Source: Neostapfia colusana (taxonomy: Eukaryota > Streptophyta > Magnoliopsida > Poales > Poaceae). From it: a stretch of DNA of 64,000 nt. Shown here piece by piece: positions 43,504 through 57,200 of the stretch; the stretch's first letter is position 1, and the number at the start of each line of letters is the position of its first letter. Under the pieces are notes generated by a model. It was not told the DNA's origin. It did not search any database and saw only the letters and a program-made list of their open reading frames with translations. A program made the translations under genes and the position numbers. Location of the stretch: contig JASWHV010000012.1 in assembly GCA_030760725.1 (NCBI GenBank), positions 19,916,368-19,980,367 on the forward strand, given 5' to 3'.

Positions 43504-44982
43504 TTACACCTTATGAATATGCACAAGTATTAAATTGTAAAGATTTTGCTAACACGGACTAATGATAAGTGTAAAACCAGAACTCTGTTTAAGAATTTAA
43601 AATGGAACTGAATTCAGTGGATGGAGTTAGGTTTAGTCGTTGGGATCATGTGCTATGTGTTCTTCCTAATTTGAGTATTCCCACCTAAGCAAAGTATATT
43701 GAAAAGTACTGATCCAGAGCTCAACTTTAGCTGAAATTTTTAATGTGAGTTCTTTGTCAGAAGAAAGTGTTCTGGACAAAAAATTAGCACTTTTCATTGA
43801 GTGGTTTATTCATAACAATTACCTAAGCAATTAATCAGAAAGGAATTAATTCTGAAGTAACCGACATGTTCATGCCAAACTTAGTGAACTACAATTTCAA
43901 TTATAGTTCATAGATCATGCATGAATTTTGCTAAGATTTTTGGAGTTAAGGGTTGCCCAGAACTGATTATTCATGTTTTGGGACTTTTCTGAAAAAGTTT
44001 CTGTATTCATTTGAATAAAGCAAATTCTAATCTAAATTCTACTACACAAATCATCTCCAAATGATCTGAAAACTTTACAAGAGTTCAACGACATCCAAAG
44101 GAATATTCTGGCAAAATTAGAATATTTTTGGATGAACCAAACTCCCTATAAAATTCTTTACTGAAAAGTTTCAAAGAAATTTTTAGAATTAATTATTGAC
44201 TTTCATACAAATTGGGTTGCATATTTGGATATATTTTTTCAACCTGAACCTAACCCAATTTGAATCTCTAATTTTGGAGTTTCCTAGCAAAAGTTATGCT
44301 CTTCCAAAGTTTGAAGGAAATTTGGAATTCAAATAAACCGGGGGAAAAGTTTAAAATCTGACAGTGGGGTCCAGGGGCTACGTGGCACTTTCTCAGGTGA
44401 ACCACACGGGGTTACAGAGTCTTTCCCGCGTGGACACAAATTGATCCGATGCCGCAGAGGATCTGGCTTCTTTTAACCGAGTGACTGACGCGTGGGCCCG
44501 ACATCTCCTTCGTCTACCTCCGACTCCCGCGTGTCCCCCGCGCCCGACCTCGCCGGAGCTCGGTCGTCCGGCCTCCTCCCGCACTCCCACTCTCTGCCAA
44601 CCTATAAAATTACGTGCTGAACATGTTGGATAGGTCGCCCCCACACCGGCGATGACCCCACCACGGCTAGCGACGGTGCGGCAGCTCGGTGTAGCTTCGG
44701 CAGCGTCTACCCGCTAGCCTAAACCCTCAAACCTTCGGTTTCCAAGCCCTAGAGCACCGGTGGATGCTAGAGAAGGTCGTCAAGCAAACAAAATAGCTCG
44801 GGAAAGTCCCTAACTCGGGTTGCACCGTGCACCCGACGGCTTCCGCCATTGGCGCCGTTAGAAAAGCTCGGAATAGGCCGTCTACAGGGGGTTTCATGCT
44901 AGGGTTGCGAAGCAAAGTTGTTCAACATCGAGTCTAGCTCGTGTGTGTGCAGTTTTGTGGGCTCTAAGCAATAATTGATCGG

Positions 44983-44987
44983 GAATC
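44983..44987. repeat. Target site duplication of E5, left copy (GAATC)
   Basis: GAATC before the E5 LTR end; matches 57867-57871. Confidence 0.92.
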
Positions 44988-45510
44988 TGTGAGGAGCCGG
45001 CCCGGGAATCGCAGTGGGTGGTGCCGTGCAATGCAGCACCCAACAGCATGCACAAAAAGAGGCTCAAGAACATATGGAACCACTTTGTTACTCAAGATAA
45101 GTTCTTTTACAACATAAGTACACATGCAGCGGAATGTAAAAACTTGACAATCTACTCACTCTCGACCCTAACTACGCCGAAGAGAAGTCGTTCAGCCCGT
45201 GAACGATTCCTACTAACTTCACCAAAGAAAGGCAGCGGCTAGATTTCTGATGAGTGGAACGAACCGTGAGGTTCGTCGTCTCACTGAACAACCCTCTTCA
45301 TATCAGGCATCCTGCTACCTGAAAAAACAACTCAGAACCAACCGTGAGCACTAAGGCTCAGCAAGTCTTAACCGTCAATTCTAAACATGTAACTCTACAT
45401 GCAGGGGTAGTAAGACAGTAGGAACAGGAATTTGCAAAATGCAGCTTGACTAAACTTGATCCTTATATTCAGATTCTTTTAGCCTTCATTTTAGTGGTCC
45501 TCACGCCTCA

Positions 45511-45558
45511 CAACACCAGAAGTCCACAATCAAACAAGAAACACTTATCCCGATGTTG
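45511..45558 (-). other. Conserved LTR hairpin, E5 copy
   Basis: Arms 45511-45520 and 45549-45558. In the minus-strand (sense) transcript 10 pairs form, three of them G-U; on the opposite strand these would be C-A mismatches. The loop core is the shared one. The 5' LTR copy (54784-54831) pairs less well. Confidence 0.5.
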
Positions 45559-46493
45559 CTAGCCTAAGGTGGAAATGAACTTTAGTTGGCACTATCTCTA
45601 GTTCAGTCAAGGTTCCAATACAAAAATTTATCCATAAACAGCATGTTAAGAGACTTAGTTCCTCTTCTTACTACGTCACGGCGCAGTGGGCAAGTATGCT
45701 CAATCCTCTTCCGTGAGCGACGGTGATTCGAATCAATAACAACCCGGAATACATGACACATACACCCGCCTCGAAAGACTCTCAAGAGCTCTTTCTTACA
45801 TTGTATGCAGCAACCTTTCACACGACACCCCGACATAGAAAACGTTTCGCGCCGAGCAGGATGGTCCTCTACGCGGATACGTCGAAGTTGCCCGCTAAAG
45901 GATTTACACCTCCCGCCTTCTCAACGCCATTCCCACATGAAGGATTAGTTTCTATATCATGGTCCATCGAGTTACATCAGTTTCATGGGTCCCATACCCC
46001 ACTATATATCCGGTACAGCTCAATCTTGTCCAGCAGGGCCGCATACATACGGTCCTTAACCGACACGGACGGGGCTACAACCAACCTCCACATTTGCCTT
46101 ACCATCCCGGCCCCGGCCAAATGTGGTCTCAAACATTGTCACACCCATCGCAGGTCGAGACCAATCTTGAGCGCTCCATCCTAAAGGAACATCTGCTTCC
46201 CCATCTCATTTTTCATGAGGGTGCTCTTATCATCAACCTCTCGCGAGTAACTCAATTACTCGAACTTTCTCGCGGGTAGCTTTTTACTACTCGACTTCTA
46301 CCGAGCTAGCTACAACATTAGCTTAGCATCTACTATGAGGCAAAGCCTACACTAAACCTTCTACTAAGGGATGTAATAGCCATGCAAGTGGGTTTCAAAC
46401 ATCCTAGACATAATGCACAATGTCAAGTCTAATAAACATTAGGTGGAGTAAAACAAAATCTAAAACGGTAACGATATGCAAACCGGGGCTTGC

Positions 46494-46575
46494 CTTGCTC
46501 AACGTTTTTTTAGAAGCTAGTAGTTAGTCTTCCGCCGGAGAATCCGCCAAACTCGTCACGAGATGGAGATCCTCG
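46494..46575 (-). other. LTR exon-like block of E5
   Basis: Minus-strand block of 82 bases after ACTTTGCAG, ending CAAG|GCAAGCCCC. In the frame aligned to E2 block A it reads EDLHLV...SPAED and then a TAA. The 5' LTR copy at 55771-55853 reads SPEED then TAA. Similar to TPEEQ of E2, but truncated by the stop. Confidence 0.35.
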
Positions 46576-49151
46576 CTGCAAAGTTGAGTCCTCTTCGAAC
46601 GTCGACGTCACGTGCTATTTAGATGATTTATGCACATGTATTCAAAAGCAATTTAGAAAATGATTCAAAACTATTGTACCAGTTAACTCACACCTAAAAG
46701 GGACAAACAACAGCAAGGTTTATGTTGTTGGATCTACAGCCTTAGAGATGATGAAAGCTAGGATGAAAAGAGATACTAGTAATCACCATGTGATTAAGTC
46801 CATTATATGAACACTTAAACCTAAAAGATGGTAGCTCAAGTTCCAGAGGTCCAATGAAGCTGAGGATTTAACCACAACCTCTATGGAAGGTATTTAGGCA
46901 GTATGCAAAAATTGAGCTCATGAAATGGCTTCATGTAAGCACAACAAATCCTTATGTTTTTTTCACTAATCTGCCTTTACCCCCTAGATATTAAGCTTTC
47001 CTATGCTGCAAAGTAGACTTTTTGTGAAGTACAAAATGCCATTAGTCCATAGAAATTGGTTTTACCATATTTGGAGTTTCCTACCTGGAGATAAGGATTT
47101 TACAAGGATTGGGGAAAAGCTGAAAATGTCTCTGTTCATTTTTCCCATTTTTCAGAGACATAAGGAATGAACACATCATTTGACCAAGCAAATGAGGTCC
47201 AATGCCTTCGAAATTTTTACTAGAGTTCAAGGAGTTTTGGAAGAATGTCCTGTCCAAATTTGGGAACTTTTCAAAAAATAGAACTCCTGTAAAATTCATA
47301 CAAGATTTCAATTAAATGAATTAATGAGTCAAATCCAGGGATTTTCATAAACATTAGGCTGCACCCCTGGATAGTACTCTTTGAGAGGAATCCAACAAAA
47401 TTTGTTTCACAATTTTTGAACACTTCTACACAAAGTTATGGCTCTCCAAACATTGAGCTGAATTGAGAAAATCTGGAAAATGTTTAAATGCGGACAGTGG
47501 GTCCCACTCGTCATCCCTAACCTTCAGCGTCGCGCCAAACAGGGCAATGGAGGCTCCCTCCGGCGAGGGTCGCCGGAAAGGCACTTCCCAGCCACCTCTG
47601 GACCCCCTGCTGGCCGCCCCCCCCCCCCCCCCATTCCCCCCCCCACGCTGGTCGCCGGCGGCTGAAACTCGCCGGAAAACAGGGCGCAACGGCAACAGCA
47701 AGCCCTAGGGATCCGGCGAGGTCGTGCACGGTGAATTCTCCACCAAATGGTGGGTTCTTGGGCTCTAAAGCACCGTGGGATCGTGTAGAAGGTCGACATG
47801 GGATTTAAACAAGCCGGTGAGCGCTCCAAACCTATCGGCACCGTGCGCCCGATATGGTCCTGTGGTATACCCTTGAAAATAACTCGGATTCCTCGCTCTA
47901 CACTCAATTTCTTTGTCTAAAATCGATGGAGGAGGTGTGCTAGCCAGTTAAGATCCTGTGTCTGAAGTTTGAAACACAACAAACATGATTTGAGGACGAA
48001 TTTTGCAATTCCTTACCTCAAGGTCAGTTTCTGCCGCCCGGGAGAAAATCTTGAAATTCTCCCTCTGTAATCAATGGCTAGGGCTGAGCTTCGGAGGTGA
48101 ACAACTATACTTGTAGGTGCACCGATGGGGTGGCTTTCTTGGGCGTGATCCCTCCTGGTTTGGGCTGCCCATGGTGACCAGTTCGGTTTACTTCAGTTTC
48201 AACATGGGAGCAGTGGAAACTTTGTTGTTTCTAGGCACACGTGAGCTCGGGACGGCGGGGTGAAGTTGCTAGCTGGCTAGAGCATGAGTGTGTGAGGATC
48301 TTTGCTGTGGAGCGCGCAAGCATCTGGTGCTCGGTGTCTGTGTATGAACGGGAGAAACAGAGCGGCAGGGTTCTGCTCAGGAGGCAAAACAGAGAGCTGG
48401 CGCTCAGCTGGGAGAAAGCAAAACGGCGTTGCTGCACTCGTGGGCTTGGATTAAGCCGGCAAAAGATCGAAGCAGGAGGTGGCGTTGAGGGTGGCCGGCA
48501 CCGAGCTGCTGCTGTCGCGCGCTCAGTCGACGAAGAACAGAGCCGAGTCGGTTGCATTTTTGTGAGGCTGACCGGTGAGGTCCACAGCCATAATTTTGCT
48601 TCTTATCCCTCAATTCGATTTAAAATAACAAATGAGCTCCAAATCTGATCAAAATTGGAGGATAGGTCAAAAGAATTACGAGGAACAAAAATCTGGAATC
48701 AGATTTCAAAATTGAGTTTGTTTGGTTCAAAATTCAAATTCAAGTTTGAATTTGAACGTGCCCTCATTTAATCCTCGGAATAAATAGTATATGAAACCTA
48801 AAATTCTCCAAATTTGAAACATAGGCTCTTGAATACATGAGAAACGCATCTATGATCTCACATATAGGCCTTTGGACAATCTGAATAGGAATCCTTTCAA
48901 AAGATTCAAAATGGTGTTTAAATTTCCTCCACTCTCCTCATAGAAAAGGGTGCACATGAGTTAGAGTTTTTGGGAGTGTAATTCTTTCCCTTAGGTTAAC
49001 ATGTTTTGAGCATGGGCTAGAGAAATTTTTTAACTCCCTCACATGTCCATACTTGTGTTCATCATTTCATGTGACACAACTATAGTCTTTTATCGCCTTA
49101 ACTTGGTTTCATAAGTTGAAATCAAACTTTACAAAAGATAGGGCTGTTATA

Positions 49152-49171
49152 TTCCTCTCCCCTTAAAAGAA
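49152..49171 (-). other. E5 polypurine tract
   Basis: Minus-strand TTCTTTTAAGGGGAGAGGAA next to the 3' LTR start. Confidence 0.85.
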
Positions 49172-49248
49172 TCCCATCCCGAGATTATAAAAAGAAAGAA
49201 GAAGGGAGGATGACTATTGGACATATGGTACAAATAAGTCGGGAAAAT

Positions 49249-51492
49249 TTAAACGAAGAAAGTCCTCGCTTTCCCATGTGGCTTCATCAGCGGTGTTGTT
49301 ACTCCACAAGACTTTGTAAAACTATGTGGGGTACAACTATCTTCCAATATCTTCCTCCGCAATTTCATATTCCGGGGTACAACTATGCGGTTGTTAAACC
49401 ATACAGTACCCTCCTCATCCTTGCGAAACATCTTCAATTCACCGCTGTTCACTCTCCTCCGGATATGAGACATACCCCTGTCTCTCTTCTGAGCCTCTAC
49501 ATTTTCATCTCGGATTGTACGAATAAGAGCGAGGTTGAACAGCGATCCGTAGGGAACTAAGCGCAGGCTTGGTTCTCTTTCTTCATCTGCAGCCATTGCT
49601 AAATGGTAAACATGGGCTTTCCGACTAAGTGCGTCGGCAACCACATTCGCTTTACCCGGATGGTAATGAATTTCAAGTTCATAGTCCTTGATCAATTCTA
49701 GCCATCTTCGCTGCCTCATATTCAGTTCTTTCTGTGTGAAGATGTACTTCAAGATTTTGTGGTCAGTGTAGAGATTTACTAGATTGCCTAGTAGATAATG
49801 TCTCCACATTTTCAAAGCTAAGACCACTGCAGCTAGTTGAAGGTCGTGCGTCGGGTAATTCTGCTCATGACCCCTGAGTTGTCGGGATCCATACGCGACC
49901 ACACGTCTTTCTTGCATCAACACACAACCCAAACCAATGCTGGATGCATCACAATAAACATCAAACGGCTTCGTTGTGTCCGGCTGGGCCAAAACTGGAG
50001 CTGTAGTGAGATGCTTCACTAAAGTATGAAAAGCTTGTTCACATGAATTGCTCCAATCATATTTGATGCTTTTCTTCAACAGCTCCATCATAGGTTTAGC
50101 AACTTTGGAGAAGTTTGGAATGAATCTCCGGTAATAACCCGCTAAACCTAGGAAACTCCTCACTTCATGAACAGATGTTGGAGATTTCCAATTCAGCACT
50201 TGCTCGATTTTACTTGGATCCACAGCGATCCCTTCCACTGAAATAATATGCCCAAGAAACGACACTTTGCTGATCCAAAACTCACATTTACTGAACTTTG
50301 CATAAAGCTTGTGATCTCTCAAGCGTTGGAGTACAATACGAAAATGTTCAGCATGTTCTTCTTCTGACTTTGAATAGACCAAGATGTCGTCGATGAAAAC
50401 TACGATGAACTTGTCTAACTCCGGCATGAACACAGAGTTCATGAGATACATAAAATGAGCCGGAGCATTGGTCAACCCAAAAGACATGACAAGATATTCA
50501 TAAAAACCATATCTTGTCGAGAACGCCGTCTTAGGTACATCTTCTGCCCAGATTTTTATCTGGTGATACCCGGACCGAAGATCCATCTTGGAGAATACCT
50601 TAGCACCCACTAGTTGATCAAATAAAATATCAATGCGCAGTAGTGGATACTTGTTTTTGATAGTGACAGCATTAAATGGACGATAATCTACGCATAGCCT
50701 CAAAGTCGCGTCCTTCTTCTTCACGAAGAGTGCGGAACAGCCCCAAGGTGATGAACTTGGGCGTATAAAACCTTTGTCCATGAGGTCATTAAGTTGCTCC
50801 TTCAATTCTGCGAGCTTGTTCGGTGCTATTTTGTATGGTCGCCGAGAAATAGGTGTTGTTCCCTGTGCTAGTTCAATCTTGAACTCAACATCACGTTCAG
50901 GCGGCATGCCCGGTAAATCTTCAGGAAACACATCTGGATATTCACATACCACTGGAATATCCTCAAGTTTAGGAGCTTCAATCTGATTCACCGATGCAAC
51001 ACGTTGTGATGGATCCACAAGATTCAATATGTTGTAACCATGTATTGGGGAATTCAGTTGGACAGTCCAAGAGCTGATGTCAAAGCTAGCTTCATAATAT
51101 GTCAACCATGACATCCCCAAGATAATATCAATCCTTTGGCATTTGAGTATGATAAGTCTCACAGGATAGATGTTTCCACCCAAACATAAAGGTGCCCGTG
51201 AAACCATCTCATCTGTTGATATCTTGCCTCCGGGTGAGCTGATATGAAACAGATGCTTAACTGTGCTAAATGGAAGATTATTCTTCAGCACATAGCCTCT
51301 GCTAATAAAATTGTGGGTGGCTCCGGAATCAAATAACATGAAAGTGGGATGTTCATGTAAAGTGAACATGCTAGCTAAAACTGATTCGCCTTTTGCAATG
51401 TCCTCAATAGCAGTGTACTTAACCCTGCCAGCTTTCGAAAGATTCTTCTTTGAAGGTTCACGCTGCTGATCTGAGCATTGATGAGACGACAC
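49249..51492 (-). pseudogene. pol: E5 pol (PR-RT-RH), integrase deleted
   Basis: A 747-codon minus-strand ORF. Protease DSGATHNFIS starts at residue 55; RT has Asp304 (KMDL) and FIDD at 366-369; RNase H follows with YCDAS, HDLQLAA, TDHK and VADALS. After the integrase spacer (RRKILED, near 49340) the reading jumps to the tail of the chromodomain in a shifted frame; the other frame there reads a chromodomain (VLWSNN...EATWES). The zinc finger and DDE core of integrase are absent. Unlike E1/E2, protease is continuous with the rest of pol. RT and RNase H look intact and could have acted before the deletion. Confidence 0.9.
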
Positions 51493-52484
51493 ACAAGTGT
51501 GGCTCTGCTCAGCTCCACGATGGCAGAAATCCTCAGCTCTCTACTAAAATGAGGTGGAGATAATTCGTGTCTAGCTGGTTGTAGTAGGGTTGCACAAATA
51601 ATTTCTGACCGCTGCTGTTGAGGTGGAGGCTCATAAGTGAGTAACTCCAGCCGTGGTTGTAAGAGTTGCACCACAGGCTGAGTTTGTTGCCTAACCGGCG
51701 AGTAATACCGCACTTGATAGTTCGGAGGAACCTCAATATCACTGTCCGGTGGTATACTCATCTTCAGCTCCGCTTCACAACGGAGATGCATGTCTTCTTT
51801 AATGATAGCGGTATTTACCAACTCATTGTAAATACCGTTATTGAACAAGGTCACTTGTTCCTTAAGTTCGACATTCAGACCTCGGAAGAAATATTCACAC
51901 TTCAATGCTTCCAAGTCTACCATATGAGTTGCGTATTGCATCAAGTCTTCAAACTCTTTGAAGTACTCGTACACACTCCTTTCTCCTTGCTTTAATTCCA
52001 GAAAGTCTTGATACTTTGTTCGAAGAATTCCCGAACAAATGTGACGTGCCTGGAAAACATCCCAGAATTCATCCCATGTCACCCAATGACCTTCAGGAAG
52101 AGTTGCAAGATACTCTGCCCACCAAGCTCCAGCGGCTCCGTGGAGTTGTTGAGAGGCAAATAAAGTCTTTAGGTACTCATCGCAGTCAAGCATCTCGAAC
52201 TTGGCTTCAATACATTGGAGCCAATGAGCCGACTACAACGGTTCTTTTGCTTCCGAGAAAACCGGTGGTTGTCTTGCTAGAAAATCCAGATAGGTACTTG
52301 GCGGGTGATTTTGCTGTAGTGTATCCTGTCGTATGCTTTGTCGCACCAACAGATCCAGAGACTCAACCATCTTTCCTAAAATTTCCGCCAAACCGGTTGA
52401 TGATGTCGGCACTTCTTGTCGTGGCGAATTATTTTCGCCGTGACTCGACTCACCAACCTCACTCCTGGAATGAGCATGATCCAT
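51493..52484 (-). pseudogene. gag: E5 gag, broken
   Basis: Minus-strand gag. ATG 52484 (MDHAHSRS) follows CTCTTGCAG plus one base. It stops at a TAG near 52233 just before the gag core, then continues to about 51500 (HGAAGAWWAEYL, FQARHICSG, CEYFFRGLN). The zinc knuckle near 51520 has lost the first Cys and the His. The open frame from 52193 runs on to 51375 and overlaps the pol frame, showing a frameshift near the knuckle. Confidence 0.85.
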
Positions 52485-54243
52485 GCTGCAAGAGTGAGCA
52501 ATTTACAGTTAAAATTTAAAGTTTAAACTCAACTTGAATTCAAAAACATAACCGTAAAAGCATCATATAGATATTGCAGCACTACACAATCTTACTAGGG
52601 TTTTGACAATTCTGAAATCTATCAAACGTGAGCAAGTTTGCCCAAACCCTTAATTCCAATAGTAGAAAAACTAAGAGATAACTCAAGAACATGTTATGGA
52701 ACTTAGAGAAGTCTAAGACATCCCTATCCACAACAAGTCCCAAGCTAAATGGCAATAAGCACTACTCTGTTCAGAATGACCAATTGGTCTTAATCCCAGA
52801 ATTTGAATATGAAAACGGCAATTTCATGTCTCCAGTTGAATATCAAAGTTATAGTTAACTTCAATATCTTTCCAACAATTATTTATTTGCCTTCATATCA
52901 GTTCTGGATCAAAAGTTGTGATATTTCAAAATTAACAGAAATCTGGAACTATTTTGACAGCACCTCCTTTGAAAGTGGCTGCTTTGTCCGCAAGATTTCA
53001 TACAATTAAACTCCAAATATGGAGAAACTTTGAACTACAAAGTCGTAGCAAAATTCCTAAACTTTCCAGCGATGTCTTACTTGACCCTTAGAAATTTTTC
53101 TACAGAAAGTTATGGTCGAAATACAGAAATTTCCAGAGAGCAATTTGTGCCTGCCCTGTTTTGGGGCACTTCACACTCATCTGAGAATTTCATCCATTTG
53201 GAGGGTGATTCTGATCTGGAGTTATACAGAAGAACTGTAGAAGACTTCAACATCTCTCCATAGATGTATCACTCACATCCATCGGTTCAACCAAACAAAA
53301 GTTATGTCCTGTTCAACTTCAGCAAAAATTATGCCGAAAACTGGGGAAGCTGTTCCTAAGTCTTTGTGAATAAATCTATACTCCCAATTGACTCTTAGTT
53401 CCTAATGGAATCCTAGACTCCAAATTTCCTCTTTTTCTTTTCAAAACTTTTTTCATGCAGTTCAAATCATATCACGGTACTACGTTTTCTCACCAAATTA
53501 AAATCCTAACCGGCTTTATACCGGCATATACGTCTCAAGTGGTGGCACTAAAATGACACTCACACACGTTTTCTACACGACATGTACTAACGTTGTTAAA
53601 GTACCTGTAGAAAACCACTCAATAGTGATGCACACATTGATTTGTCATTTCAGGCAGGTCCATATAATAGTAAAAACATACGCCCCGTATCATTGTCATA
53701 CGGGCCATCCTTGAGTCAAGCCACGTCTCAAGGTACATGATCGGGTTATTCACCACCCGACGGGGACTCCACACCTTTGCAATAAAGAACACCGGTGGAA
53801 CAGCGCTTTCGTATGCCTCATAGGACATGAAGAGTCCTAGAGAACACACTTTGTGTTACAAACCACACGATGGGGTCTCCTCCTCTTGCCCCTGGGTTTG
53901 CGCACTGGAGGCTAGTGCCATTCATATGTCTCTAAGACATGAAGAGTCATAGAAAACATATTCACTTCCCGTCCATTGCTGAACTGAACATCCCACACTA
54001 CTTTCCTCGTATGGAGGAGCTAACTGAAATTTATCCGCTTTCGGTGGTGTTCCTTACCATGCTTACCTCGACGTAGGTGCATCGTTACAGAATCGAAATA
54101 CTGAATAATAATAAACTGTTAGCCTGCCACCTTAAGTAACTATGCTATTAATACTCCTTATGTGGGCATACTATACGTTCCTCACTCGTACATCTCTAAT
54201 TTTTTGAAAATATGCTCTTTTCATGCATGCTATTCCCAATGCG
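52485..54243 (-). other. E5 leader
   Basis: Non-coding minus-strand leader of about 1.76 kb without orf0. CTACAG|GTACTT at 53601-53610 (minus strand) matches the leader splice-like site of E2 and E3. Confidence 0.7.
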
Positions 54244-54255
54244 GCTCTGATACCA
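54244..54255 (-). other. E5 primer binding site (tRNA-iMet)
   Basis: Minus-strand TGGTATCAGAGC, 4 bases from the LTR end at 54260. Confidence 0.92.
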
Positions 54256-54259
54256 CGCC

Positions 54260-57200
54260 TGTGAGGAGCTGGCCTGGGAATTGCAGTGGGTGGTGCCGTG
54301 CCATGCGGCACCCAACAGCATGCATGAAAAGATGCTCAAGAACATATGGAACCACTTTGCTACTCAAGATAAGTTCATTCACAATATAACTACACACGCA
54401 GCGGAATGTAAAAAACTGGACAATCTACTCACTCTCGACCCTAACTACGCCGAAGAGAAGTCGTTCAGCCCGTGAACGCTTCCTACTAGCTTCACCAAAG
54501 AAAGGCAGCGGCTAGGTTTCCGATAATTGGAACGAACCGTGAGGTTCATTGTCTCACTGAACAACCCTCTTCATAGCAGGCATCCTGCTACCTGCAAAAA
54601 CAACTCAGAAGCAACCGTGAGCACTAAGGCTCAGCAAGTCTTAACCGTCAATCCTAAACATGTAACTCCACATTCAGGGGTAGTAAGACAGTAGGAACAT
54701 GAATTTGCAAAATTCAGCTTGACAAAACTTGATCCTTATATTCAGATTCTTTTAGCCTTCATTTTAGTGGTCCTCACGCCTCACAACACTGGAAGTCCAC
54801 AATCAAACAAGAAATGCTTATCCTGATGTTGCTAGCCTAAGGTAGGAACGGATTTTAGTTGGCACTATCTCTAATTCAGTTAAGGTTCCAGTACAAAAAT
54901 TTATCCATAAACAGCATGTTAAAAGAGTTAGTTCCTCTTCTTACTACGTCACGGCGCAGTGGGCAAGTATGCTCAATCCTCTTCCGCGAGCAACGGTGAT
55001 TCGAATCAATAACAACCCGGAATACATGACACATACACCCGCCTCGAAAGACTCTCTCAAGAGCTCTTTCTTACGTTGTATGCAGCAACCTTTCACACGA
55101 CACCCCGACATAGAAAAACGTTTCGTGCCGAGCAGGATGGTCCTCTACGCGGACACGTCGAAGTTGTCCGCTAAAGGATTTACACCTCCCGCATTCTCAA
55201 CGCCATTCCCACACGAAGGATGTGTTTCTATATCATGGTCCATCGAGTTACATCGGTTTCATGGGTCCCATACCCCACTATATATCTGGTACAGCTTAAT
55301 CTTGTCCAGCAGGGCCACATACATATGGTCCTTAACTTACACGGATGGGGCTACTACCAACCTCCACATTTGCTTTACCATCCCGGTCCAGGCCAAATGT
55401 GGTCTCACGCATTGTCACACCCATCGCAGGTCGAGACCAACCTTGAGCGCTCCATCCTACAGGAACATCCCCGTCCTCATCTCATTTTTTCATGAGGGTG
55501 CTCTTATCATCAACCTCTCGCGAGTAACTCCATTACTCGAACTTTCTCGCGAGTAGCTTTTTACTACTCGACTTCTACCGAGCTAGCTACAACATTAGTC
55601 TAGCATCTACTACGAGGCAAAGGCTACACTAAACCTTCTACTAAGGTATGTAATAGCCAAGCAAGTGGGTTTCAAACATCCTAGACATAATGCACAATGT
55701 CAAGTCTAATAAACATTAGGTAGAGTAAAGCAAAATTTAAAACGGTAACGATATGCAAACCGGGGCTTGCCTTGCTCAACGGTTTTGCTAGAAGCTATTA
55801 GTTAGTCTTCCTCCGGAGAATCCGTCAAACTCATCACGAGATGGAGATCCTCGCTGCGGAGTTGAGTCCTCTTCGAACGTCGACGTCACGTGCTATTTAG
55901 ATGATTTATGCACATGTATTCAAAAGCAATTTCGAAAATGATTCAAAACTGTTGTACCAGTTAACTCACACCTAAAAGGGACAAACAACAGCAAGGTTTC
56001 TGTTGTTTGATCTACAACCTTAGAGATGATGAAAGCTAGGATGAAAAGAGATACTAGTAATCACCATGTGATTAAGTCCATTATATGAACACTTAAACCT
56101 AAAAGATGGTAGCTCAAGTTCCATAGGTCCAATGAAGCTGAGGATTTAACCACAGCCTCTATTGAAGGTATTTTGGCATTGTGCAAAAATTAAGCTCATG
56201 AAATGGCTTCATGTGAGCAAAACAAATCATTATATGTTTTTCATTAATCTGCATTTACCCCCTAGATATTAAGCTTTCCTATGCTGCAAAGTAGACTTTT
56301 TGTGAAGTACAAAATGTCCTGAGTCCATAGGAATTGGTTTTACCATTTTTGGAGTTTCCTACCTGGAGATACGGATTTTAAAAGGATTGGGGAAAAGCTG
56401 AAAATGTCTCTGTTCATTTTTCCCATTTTTTCAGAGACATAAGGAATGAACAGAACTCTTGGGCTCTTGGTGGGTTCTTGAGCTCTAAAGCACCGTGGGA
56501 TCATGTAGAAGGTCGACATGGGGTTTAAACGAGCTGGTGAGCGCTCCAAACCTATTGCCACCGCATGCGCCCGATATGGTCCAGCGGTATACCCTCGAAA
56601 AGAACTCGGATTCCTCGCTCTACAATCAATTTTTTGTCTAAAATCGATGGAGGAGGTGTGCTAGGCAGTTAAGATCCTGTGTGTGAAGTTTGAAACACAA
56701 AAAACAAGATTTGAGGATGAATTTTGCAATTCCTTACCTCAAGGTCAGTTTCTGCCGCCCGGGAGAAAATCTTGAAATTCTCCCTCCTGATCAATGGCTA
56801 GGGCTGAGCTTCGGAGGTGAGCAACTAGACTTGTAGGTGCACCGATGGGGTGGCTTGCTTGGGAGTGATCACTCCTTGTTTGGGCTGCCCACGGTGACCA
56901 GTTCGGTTTACTTCAGTTTCAACATGGGAGCAGTGAAAACTTTGCTGTTTCTAGGCGCACGTGAGCTCGGGACGGCGGGGTGAAGTTGCTAGCCGGCTAG
57001 AGCATGAGTGTGTGAGGATCTTTGCTGTGGAGAGCGAAAGCATCGGTGCTCAGTGGCTGTGTATGAACGGGAGAAACAGAGCGGCAGGGTTCTGCTCGGG
57101 AGGCAAAACAGAGAGCGGGCGCTCGGCTGGGAGAAAGCAAAACGGTGTTGCTGCACTCGTGGGCGTGGATTAGGCCGGCAAAAGATCGAAGCAGGAGGTG

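Larger units (their letters stand above)
42384..44987 (-). mobile_element. E4 5' LTR, part 1
   Basis: Minus-strand LTR lacking its last ~450 bases and the primer site (deletion at about 42383). It holds the conserved hairpin, an exon-like block (43382-43503) and a GC-rich segment from about 44350. E5 is inserted at 44987. Confidence 0.8.
44988..49151 (-). repeat. E5 3' LTR (4164 bp)
   Basis: Minus strand. It starts at 49151 beside the polypurine tract (TATAACAGCC, where the 5' LTR has TGTAACAGCC, so the terminal TG is mutated) and ends at 44988. Terminal hairpin 45020-45040, conserved hairpin 45511-45558, exon-like block 46494-46575. A C-rich run occurs at 47617-47645. No gene called. Confidence 0.9.

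Noticed and set aside
47617..47645. C-rich run as a possible i-motif or G-quadruplex regulator
   Set aside because: Absent from the E5 5' LTR (deleted block) and not conserved in other LTRs; may also be affected by sequencing error in homopolymers.
51666..51995. 109-aa plus-strand ORF
   Set aside because: Antisense to E5 gag; no independent evidence.
52016..52519. 167-aa plus-strand ORF
   Set aside because: Antisense shadow of the E5 gag coding region.
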